Below are positions 12,866 to 23,800 of a stretch of 64,000 nt of DNA, one piece after another. The stretch is from Liolophura sinensis (taxonomy: Eukaryota; Mollusca; Polyplacophora; Chitonida; Chitonidae), in NCBI RefSeq assembly GCF_032854445.1, contig NC_088306.1, positions 10,192,193-10,256,192 on the forward strand, in the 5' to 3' direction. The translations under genes and the position numbers were made by a program. Position 1 is the first letter of the stretch. Every line of letters begins with the position of its first letter. Below the pieces are notes generated by a model. It saw nothing but the letters and a program-made list of their open reading frames with translations, searched no databases and had not been told where the DNA came from.

Positions 12866-13152
12866 TTCGGACTGGCCCTTATGTAGAGTGTCCGCTTCAG
12901 GGGCTGTAGATCCAGGCTCAATCCTGGGTCAGGTCACACTTAAGACCTTAAAAGAGGAAGTTGTGGTTTCTTTGCTTGGTGTTCAGCATTAAGGGACAGT
13001 GCCACAACTGGTTGACCCGTATCAGTATAATGGATCGGGCGGGCCCGCTTACTTGTCTTCGGTAAGGCGTCAGTGAATCTGCTCTTTGTTAAGTGTGACG
13101 TCAAACCCTAAGCACTCACTCACTCACTCACTCACTCACTCTCTCACTCACA
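12866..13152 (+). repeat. SINE-A copy with internal deletion
   Basis: It carries the tRNA-like head (TTATGTAGAGTGTCCGCTTC, CTCAATCCTGGG) and the core. After the GTAAGGCGTCAGTGAA block it jumps directly to the tail TTGTTAAGTGTGACGTCAAA, so about 90 bp are missing. The tail is an expanded CACT(CACT)n tract. Confidence 0.8.
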
Positions 13153-13494
13153 ATCTCTTCAGGTCACCTTTAAATACTGTAATTCTTGTAATTAATAGGA
13201 GAGATATGAGTAATGATGAAAGCAAAAAATTACATTTCTCTCAGTTTTTTTTCTTCAGAAAAGTAAAGTTATGTTTGGACTATAACCATGTGGGAAAGAA
13301 GAAATCATGTATTCCTGTTACAAGTTCATGTGTATTGGTTGAAAAGAGCAGGTCAGATGTCCCAAAAATTAGAAAAATTACAGCAAGTCTGAACTGTGCT
13401 GTGGTCTCTCTGGTTATCTTTCCAAGCAAGCTGGTTATCTTTGCAGGCAGGCTTTGAGTAAGCTGTTGATACTTCATGTCTCAGTATCTGGCAT

Positions 13495-14228
13495 GGAACT
13501 GTTATCATCTGTAGGGTTGGTTACTGTCATATTCTGCATGGTTACTGTTATCATCTGTAGGGTTACTTTTATCATCTGCATGGTTAGCATTGTCATGTGC
13601 ATGGTTAGTGTTATCATCTTACATGGTTACTGTTATCACCTACATGGTTACTGTTATCATCTTACATGGTTACTGTTATCATCTACATGGTTACTGTTAT
13701 CATCTGCATGGTTAGTGTTTATCATCTGCATGATTACTGTTATCATCTTACATGCTTACTGTTATCATCTTACATGGTTACTGTTATCTTCTCCATGGTT
13801 ACTGTTATCATCTGCATGGTTACTATTATTATGTTACATGGTTATTGTTATCATCTTACATAGTTACTGTTATCTACATGGGTACTGTTATCATCTACAT
13901 GGTTACTGTTATCATCTGCATGGTTACTGTTATTACCTACATGGTTACTGTTATCATCTACATGGTCACTGTTATCATCTACATGGTTACTGTTATCACT
14001 TACATGGTTACTGTTATCATCTGAATGTTATCTGTTATCATCTTACATAGTTACTGTTATGTACATGGGTACTGTTATCATCTACATGGTCACTGTTATC
14101 ATCTGCATGGTTACTGTTATTACCTACATGGTTACTGTTATCATCTACATGGTCACTGTTATCATCTACATGGTTACTGTTATCACTTACATGGTTACTG
14201 TTATCAACTGAATGGTTACTGTATAAAT
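13495..14228. repeat. 21-bp minisatellite, about 33 copies
   Basis: The unit is CATGGTTACTGTTATCATCTA, with 20-23-bp variants. The pattern from 13855 to 14035 recurs at 14043-14215. Three overlapping + frames and one - frame are open only because the unit lacks stops. Confidence 0.95.
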
Positions 14229-14651
14229 GTAAAATAATCTCGCTAGAATTAATTATACTGACACTAGGCCAGTGACAATCTTCAGACATTAGATGAGCAA
14301 AGACCTCTTAGTAATGAGCAACGAAGTCAATATCTACAAGAATGAAGAATTTAATCAACAGTATTGGTAGATGTTCTGTTAACATTTGCATAATTTTTCA
14401 TTTCATCTCATAAACACAATTAGATCTGGGAGGAAACTCTTGTTACCTTGTATTCACTTTTTTCTTCCCACATCTATCTGGAATTCCCTAAAAAGTAAAG
14501 CTTTTTACAGGTACCTTCTCCAAAAATCAAGGTTAGAATTAAAAATGCGAATTTCAATATCATATTTCTATATGAATTAACTGACCATTTTTTCAAGAAG
14601 AAGTGTATGTACAAAAGTTGGATCTTTTGACAATTGCAACTGCTTTGCACT
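14229..14651. other. Downstream flank of the homocysteine methyltransferase gene
   Basis: Unique AT-rich sequence, probably the 3' UTR of the minus-strand gene. TTTAAT at about 14348 reads ATTAAA on the minus strand and could be its polyadenylation signal. Nothing else is recognised. Confidence 0.35.
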
Positions 14652-14802
14652 CTACATAGTTTTCAATCTAGACATTTCTTTTCTAATTTGTGCAATGTCA
14701 GCAGGATAGACTTGACAACAACCACCAATCCAGGTAGCGCCTAGAGACAGCCAATCAGGGACGAATGTTTGAACTTCTGCGCATTTCTCCTTCCCATACC
14801 AT
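14652..14802 (-). CDS. Homocysteine methyltransferase exon 7 (IGGCC zinc motif, stop)
   Basis: One base completes the Gly codon from exon 6, then WYGKEKC through MSRLKTM and TAG. The acceptor is TGTTACAG on the minus strand. It lies within about 15 bp of the edge of the 23-bp array. Confidence 0.94.
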
Positions 14803-17800
14803 CTGTAACAGAAATGATACTCCATCACTACTGATGCTATCACTACACAACTACTGATGCTGTCACTAGACAACCACTGATGCTGTCACTACACAACCAC
14901 TGATTATCACTACACAACCACTGATGCTATCACTACACAGCTAGTGATGCTGTCACTACACAACCACTGATGCTGTCACTAGACAACCACTGATGCTGTC
15001 ACTACACAACCATTATTATCACTACACAACCACTGATGCTATCACTACACAGCTAGTGATGCTGTCACTACACAACCACTGATGCTGTCACTACACAACC
15101 ATTATTATCACTACACAACCATTATTATCACTACACAACTACTGATGCTCTCACTACACAGCTAGTGATGCTCTCACTACACAACCACTGATGCTGTCAC
15201 TACACAACTACTGATGCTCTCACTACACAACCACTGATGCTGTCACTACACAACCACTGATGCTATCACTACACAACCACTGATGCTGTCACTAGACAAC
15301 CACTGATGCTGTCACTACACAACCACTGATTATCACTACACAACTACTGATGCTATCACTACACAACCACTGATGCTGTCACTACACAACTACTGATGCT
15401 ATCACTACACAACCACTGATGCTGTCACTACACAACCATTATTATCACTACACAACCATTATTATCACTACACAACTACTGATGCTCTCACTACACAGCT
15501 AGTGATGCTGTCACTACACAACCACTGATGCTGTCACTACATAACCAATGATGCTATCACTACACAACCACTGATGCTGTCACTACACAACCACTGATGC
15601 TGTCACTACACAACCACTGATGCTGTCACTACACAACCACTGATTATCACTACACAACTACTGATGCTCTCACTACACAACTACTGATGCTCTCACTACA
15701 CAACCACTGATGCTGTCACTACACAACCACTGATGCTATCACTACACAACCACTGATGCTGTCACTACACAACTACTGATGCTGTCACTAGACAACCACT
15801 GATGCTGTCACTACACAACTACTGATGCTGTCACTACACAACCACTGATGCTGTCACTACACAACCACTGATGCTATCACTACACAACCACTGATTATCA
15901 CTACACAACCACTGATTATCACTACACAACTACTGATGCTCTCACTACACAACTACTGATGCTATCACTACACAACCACTGATGCTGTCACTACACAACT
16001 ACTGATGCTGTCACTAGACAACCACTGATGCTGTCACTACACAACTACTGATGCTGTCACTACACAACCACTGATGCTGTCACTACACAACCACTGATGC
16101 TATCACTACACAACCACTGATTATCACTACACAACTACTGATGCTGTCACTACACAACCACTGATGCTGTCACTACACAACTACTGATGCTGTCACTACA
16201 CAACCACTGATGCTGTCACTACACAACTACTGATGCTATCACTACACAACTACTGATGCTGTCACTACACAACCACTGATGCTATCACTACACAACCACT
16301 GATTATCACTACACAACTACTGATGCTATCACTACACAACCACTGATGCTGTCACTACACAACTACTGATGCTATCACTACACAACCACTGATGCTGTCA
16401 CTACACAACCACTGATGCTATCACTACACAACCACTGATTATCACTACACAACCACTGATGCTATCACTACACAACCACTGATTAATACTACACAACTAC
16501 TGATGCTATCACTACACAACTTGACCACTCATCTATAACAGAAACGTCACTACAGGTAGCACTAAATGCCTGGATAAATGCCATTAAAGGCCCTCACCTC
16601 AATGAATAACACTGAAAGGTCCTTGCCTTAACCAATGCCATTAAAAGACTATTGCTTTGACAAATGCCACTGAATGGCCATCACCTCGATCAGTGTTACT
16701 CAAACATCCTTTCCTAAATCAATACCACTAAGAGGCCCTCATCTCAATCAACGGCCGCTGAATGGCCATCACCTTGATTAGTGTTACTCAAAGGTCCTTT
16801 ACGAAATCAATGCCACTGAATGGTTAACACCTTGATCAGTGTTACTTAAAGGTCCTTTCCTAAATCAATGCCACTAAGAGGCCCTCATCTCAATCAATGC
16901 CACTGAATGGCCAACACCTCGATCAGTGTTACTCAAAGGTTCTTTCCTAAATCAATGCCACTGAATGGCCATCACCTTGATCAGTGTTACTCAAAGGCCC
17001 TTTCCTAAATCAATGCCACTGAATGGCCAACACCTCGATCAATGTTACTTAAAGGCACTTTCCTAAATCAATGCCATCAAGAGGCCCTCATCTCAATCAA
17101 TGCCGCTGAATGGCCATCACCTCAATCAATGTTACGTAAAGGCCCTTTCCTAAATCAATGCCACTAAGAGGTCATCATCTCAATCAATGCCAATGAAAGG
17201 CTTTTTCCTTGTCCAATGCTACTGAATGCTACAATGCACACGTGAAAATTTCAGAAGGAAAAAAAAGTGGATATCAATCAATTACCCTTTGCCTGCCTCA
17301 TACTGTTCTCCGCTGTTAGGTTTGGCTATAACAGCCTTTTTGATTGGCTGGTGCTGGATGCTTCTCAGTAGTGAGGTCACATGACCTGGAGCTGTACAAT
17401 TCATGCCCACCCCGATGAAACACTCCGACTGGATGGCTGGTAAGATAGCATTTGCAAAGGTTTCCCCATGACATGTGTGACATCCATCCTGTAGAAAAGT
17501 GGAAGGATTAAATAAACATAAAATATTAGAAATTCATATTTGTGAGGGTTTCACTCTGTGACATGTGTATAAGTTCATGGCAAACAAAATCCAGGGAGAT
17601 GAGATAGCTGATCAGAAGTTATACATGTGGCTGTTGTGTTAACTGGAGCACACCCACCTCTGTCACAAATATGCACGGTGCCTGTCCAGATACAAGGCTT
17701 AGTGACAGCAGCACACCCACCTCTGTCACAAATGTGCACTGTGCCTGTTCAGGTACAGGGCTTGATGACATGGGCACACCCACCTCTGTCACAAATATGC

Positions 17801-20800
17801 ACTGTGCCTGTCCAGATACAAGGTATGATGACAGCAGCACACCCACCTCTGTCACAATTGTGCACTGTGTCTGCCCAGATACAAGGTATGATGACAGGAG
17901 CACATCCACCTCTGTCACAAATGTACACTGTGCCTATCCAGATGCAAGGTATGATGACAGGAGCACACCCACCTCTGTCACAAATGTGCACTGTGCCTGT
18001 TCAGATACAAGGTATGATGATAGGAGCACACCCACCTCTGTCACAAATGTGCACTGTGTCTGTCCAGATACAAGGTATGATGACAGGAGCACACCCACAT
18101 CTGTCACAAATGTGCACTGTATCTGTCCAGATACAAGGTATGATGACAGGAGCACACCCACCTCTGTCACAAATGTGCACTGTGTGTGTTCAGATATAAG
18201 GTATGATGACAGGAGCACACCCACCTCTGTCACAAATGTACACTGTGTCTGTCCAGATACAAGTTATGATGACAGGAGCACACCCACCTCTGTCACAAAT
18301 GTGCACTGTGTCTGTCCAGACACAAGGTATGATGACAGGAGCACACCCACCTCTGTCACAAATGTGCACTGTGTGTGTTCAGGTACAAGGTATGATGACA
18401 GGAGCACACCCACCTCTGTCACAAATATGTACTGTGACTGTGCCTGTCCAGATACAAGGCTTGGTGACAGCAGCACACCCACCTCTGTCACAAATGTGCA
18501 CTGTGTCTGTCCAGATACAAGGTATGATGACAGGAGCACACCCACATCTGTCACAAATGTGCACTGTATCTGTCCAGATACAAGGTATGATGACAGCAGC
18601 ACACCCACCTCTGTCACAAATGTGCACTGTGCCTGTTCAGATACAAGGTATGATGACAGGAGCACACCCACCTCTGTCACAATTGTGCACTGTGTCTGTC
18701 CAGATACAAGGTATGATGACAGGAGCACACCCACCTCTCTCACAAATGTGCACTGTGTCTGTCCAGATACAAGGTATGATGACAGGAGCACACCCACCTC
18801 TCTCACAAATGTGCACTGTGTGTGTTCAGATGCAATCCTTGATGACAGGAGCACACCCACCTCTGTCACAACTGTGCACTGTGTCAGTCCAGATATAAGG
18901 TATGATGACAGGAGCACACCCACATCTGTCACAAATGTGCACTGTGTCTGTCCAGACACAAGGTATGATGACAGGAGCACACCCACCTCTGTCACAAATG
19001 TACACTGTGTCTGTCCAGATACAAGGTATGATGACAGCAGCACACCCACCTCTGTCCCAATTGTGCACTGTGTCTGTCCAGATACAAGGTATGATGACAG
19101 GAGCACACCCACTTCTGTCACAATTGTGCACTATGTTTGCCCAGATACAAGGCTTGGTGACAGCAGCACGCCCACCTCTGTCACAAATGTACACTGTGTC
19201 TGTCCAGATACAAGGTATGATGACAGGAGCACACCCACCTCTGTCACAAATGTGCACTGTGTGTGTTCAGATATAAGGTATGATGACAGGAGCACACCCA
19301 CCTCTGTCATAAATGTGCACTGTGTCTGTCCAGATACAAGTTATGATGACAGGAGCACACCCACCTCTGTCACAAATGTGCACTGTGTCTGTCCAGACAC
19401 AAGGTATGATGACAGGAGCACACCCACCTCTGTCACAAATGTGCACTGTGTCTGTCCAGATACAAGGTATGATGACAGCAGCACACCCACCTCTGTCCCA
19501 ATTGTGCACTGTGTCTGTCCAGATACAAGGTATGATGACAGGAGCACACCCACTTCTGTCACAATTGTGCACTATGTTTGCCCAGATACAAGGCTTGGTG
19601 ACAGCAGCACGCCCACCTCTGTCACAAATGTACACTGTGTCTGTCCAGATACAAGGTATGATGACAGGAGCACACCCACCTCTGTCACAAATGTGCACTG
19701 TGTGTGTTCAGATATAAGGTATGATGACAGGAGCACACCCACCTCTGTCATAAATGTGCACTGTGTCTGTCCAGATACAGGGTATAATGACAGGAGGACA
19801 TCCACCTCTGTCACAATTGTGCTCTGTGTCTGTCCAGATACAAGGTATGATGACAGGAGCACACCCACCTCTGTCACAATTGTGCTCTGTGTCTGTCCAG
19901 ATACAAGGTATGATGACAGGAGCACACCCACCTCTGTCACAAATGTACACTGTGTCTGTCCAGATACAAGGTATGATGACAGCAGCACACCCACCTGTGT
20001 CACCATTGTGCACTGTGTCTGTCCAGATACAAGGTATGATGACAGGAACACACCTACCTCTGTCACAAATGTGCACTGTGTCTGTCCAGATACAAGGTAT
20101 GATGACAGGAGCACACCCATCTCTGTCACAAATGTGCACTGTGTCTGTCCAGATACAAGGTATTGTGACAGGAGCACACCCACCTCTGTCACAATTGTAC
20201 ACTGTGTCTGTCCAGATACAAGGTATGATGACAGGAGCACACCCACCTCTGTCACAAATGTACACTGTGCCTGTCCAGATACAAGGTATGATGACAGGAG
20301 CACACCCACCTCTGTCACAAATGTACACTGTGTGTGTTCAGATACAAGGTATGATGACAGCAGCACACCCACCTCTGTCACAAATATGCACTGTGCCTGT
20401 CCAGATACAAGGTATGATGACAGGAGCACACCCACCTCTGTCACAATTGTGCACTGTGTCTGTCCAGATACAAGGTATGATGACAGGAGCACACCCACCT
20501 CTGTCACAAATGTACACTGTGTCTGTCCAGATACAAGGTATGATGACAGGAGCACACCCGCCTTTGTCACAAATGTACACTGTGTCTGTCCAGATACAAG
20601 GTATGATGACAGGAGCACACCCACCTCTGTCACAAATGTACACTGTGCCTATCCAGATACAAGGTATGATGACAGGAGCACACCCACCTCTGTCACAAAT
20701 GTGCACTGTGCCTGTCCAGATACAAGGTATGATGACAGGAGCACACCCACCTCTGTCACAATTGTGCACTGTGTCTGTCCAGATACAAGGTATGATGACA

Positions 20801-23800
20801 GGAGCACACCCACCTCTGTCACAAATGTACACTGTGTCTGTCCAGATACAAGGTATGATGACAGGAGCACACCCGCCTTTGTCACAAATGTACACTGTGT
20901 GTGTTCAGATACAAGGTATGATGACAGGAGCACACCCACCTCTGTCACAAATGTACACTGTGCCTGTTCGGATACAAGGTATGATGACAGCAGCACGCCC
21001 ACCTCTGTCACAAATGTACACTGTCTGTCCAGATACAAGGTATGATGACAGGAGCACACCCACCTCTGTCACAATTGTGCACTGTCTGTCATGATACAAG
21101 GCTTGATGTGTGCTCCTCTATTTAAGCTTTACTATTTTAATCTGGTCTGCCATAAATTGAGCAACAAAAGCATTCTTTCGTTAAACTGGTGAGAATTTCT
21201 GGGCTGTTTTTAGTGCTTGTGCCATCGACTGTTGTCCTGAACAGACATGGTGTACAATGTACTATTCATATTGTAGACGATGATGATAATGTGCATATAT
21301 AAACTCATCACATGACGATAATGTGAGTAAATGAGTTAGTGAGTAAGTGCTTGGGCTTTAATGTCTTACTTAACAAGACATATGACGACGAAGGAATCCT
21401 TAGAGTGCATGTAATGTGCCTCCTTGTTGCAGGGCGGATTTCCACCGCTCTTTTATCTAGTGCTGCTTCACTGAGATGAATTACCGAAGGCAAGTAAGCT
21501 GCCCTGCCCGAGCCATTATACTGATACGAGTCAACCAGTGGTTGCACTATCCCCTTCAAGCTGAGCGCCAAGCGAGGAAGTTACAACTTCCTCTTTTAAA
21601 GTCTTAGGTGTGACTCGACCCAGGATTGATCCTGGATCTACCGCTCCCGAAGCCATCTCATGATGATAATGTGCATATGTAAACCCATCACATCATGGTA
21701 ATGTACACCTGTAAACTCATCACATGATGATAACATACAGCTATAAACTCATCAGATGATGAAAGGTACATATAGAAACTCATGACATGATGATAATGTA
21801 CATATATAAACTCATGACATGATGATAATGTACATATAGAAACTCATGACATGATGATAATGTACATATATAAACTCAAGACATGATGATAATGTACATA
21901 TAGAAACTCATGACATGATAATGTATATATATAAACTCATGACATGATGATAATGTACATATAGAAACTCATGACATGATGATAATGTACATATAGAAAC
22001 TCATGACATGATGATAATGTACATATAGAAACTCATGACATGATGATAACGTGCATATATAAACCCATCACATGATGATGATGTATATATATATAAACTC
22101 TTACAAGAAGACATCAGGCAAGCTTCGGTGTTACACAATACTTTACCTTACAAGAATAAGTCAGATAAGCCTTGGTGTTTGGGAATTCAGTTTGAAGCAA
22201 TCCTATGACAGCTTCAGCCTCTTTCTGAGCAGGAATAGTCTCCACACCCAAAATGTCCACTCCAGACTCGACTAGAGCTTGTATACGAGGAAGATGCCAA
22301 TCCTGCAGTTCCTGTATAACAAACAAAACTCATAAATAAATCTTCTGACATCACACAGGTTCACAGGTAGCTATTTAAATGTATTCATTTATTTGATTGT
22401 TGCTCAACACCTTAATCAAGAATCTTTCACTACTACCATGGTGATCAGGTAGGTGTTGTAAACCAGAGTGCCAGGAGAAAACAACTGACCATCAGCAGGT
22501 ATCTGAAGAACATCCTACATTTCTTATTTATGTATTCGTTTGGTGTTTTACGCTGTGTTCAAGAATATTTCACTTATACGGCGATTGTGGAAGGAAACCG
22601 GGCAGAGCCGGGGGAAACCCATAATCATTCACAGGTTTCTGGCAGACTTTCACACTTTTGCCAGGATGGGCTAGACTTGAACTCACAGCGACTGTACTGG
22701 TGAGGGGCTCCTGGGTAATTACGCTGCGCTAGCACGCGAACCAGCTGAGCTGCAGACGCCACCATCCTACATGAAAGCTGCGGCAAAAACAGCAAGAACT
22801 TGATTTGAACATGTGACCTTACTGGTCAAGGGTGTGACAGTCCCAGGCAGCTTTAACCATCTGAGCCAGCAAACATTATCTCACCAAACAGAATTATGCC
22901 AACTGATACAGAGTTATATTCCTGGCATCACAAACCAACTGAGAAAGTTCTGCATCTATGAACATGTGTGTATGTGTGTTTGAATGCTGGGGATTTTTAT
23001 GTCATACTTAACAATTATGAACTAATTGTGATGCCGGCGGAGGCAACGGTGGTGGTGGAGGCCAGTTTGGCTTTTGGCCAGTCATAGGGTTGCAGTGGCC
23101 ACCCATAGTGCACAGATAACCAATCATTGGTATAGTGATTTGCATATCAAAGACTAAGGAAGTCTTTTATCTCATACCTCAGAATTTTTGCTCAGCTATT
23201 CACAGGGTTCCAATTGCCTTCCATAGTACATGGATTGCCAAATGCAGTTTGTGATTTGCATATCAAAGACCTCTGTGGTAAAGTTGTGCACTAAGTCCCC
23301 CACAGTGTGTTTTAGCACCACAATGATTTACAACTCCACAACATATGAAGTCACTGCTCAGCCATCCTTATGAATGCAATAAAAAGTCATAATTGTGACA
23401 ATATAATAATTTCGGTCTTTCTTGTTGATTTAACGGCAAGATTTTAGCACTATATAATTAGAGGAGGATATCTGTGTACGGCAGTATCAATCATTATACT
23501 TCGTTTTGGTTTTGAGGTCAATATTTGAATGCATCACATGACCTGAGCATTATGCAGTTTCACTGGCTGCCTCAATCAGGCAAGTCGCAGGTATTTTCTG
23601 AATGCACGTGGAAAGGTCAGCCAGAAGCCTGCGGATGGTCGTGGGTTTCCCCTAGGCTCTGCCCGGTTTCCTCTCACTATAATGCTGGCCGCTGTCGTAT
23701 AAGTGAAATATTCTTGAAATAAATAAATAAATACCGGTAATAAAAAAGAACAAATCAAATAAATAAATAAATATTTTCTGAATGAAATGTTCTGCCCCCA

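Noticed and set aside
13454..14289. 198-codon ORF rich in His and Tyr (possible metal-binding protein)
   Set aside because: It is the 21-bp array translated; the minus strand is open as well.
14815..16522. CRISPR-like array
   Set aside because: Repeats are directly adjacent with no unique spacers, and the setting is an animal intron.
17671..21045. 1124-codon ORF and its companions on both strands as genes
   Set aside because: They consist only of the 63-bp unit, are open in several frames at once, lack flanking unique coding sequence and lie in an intron of a well-supported gene.
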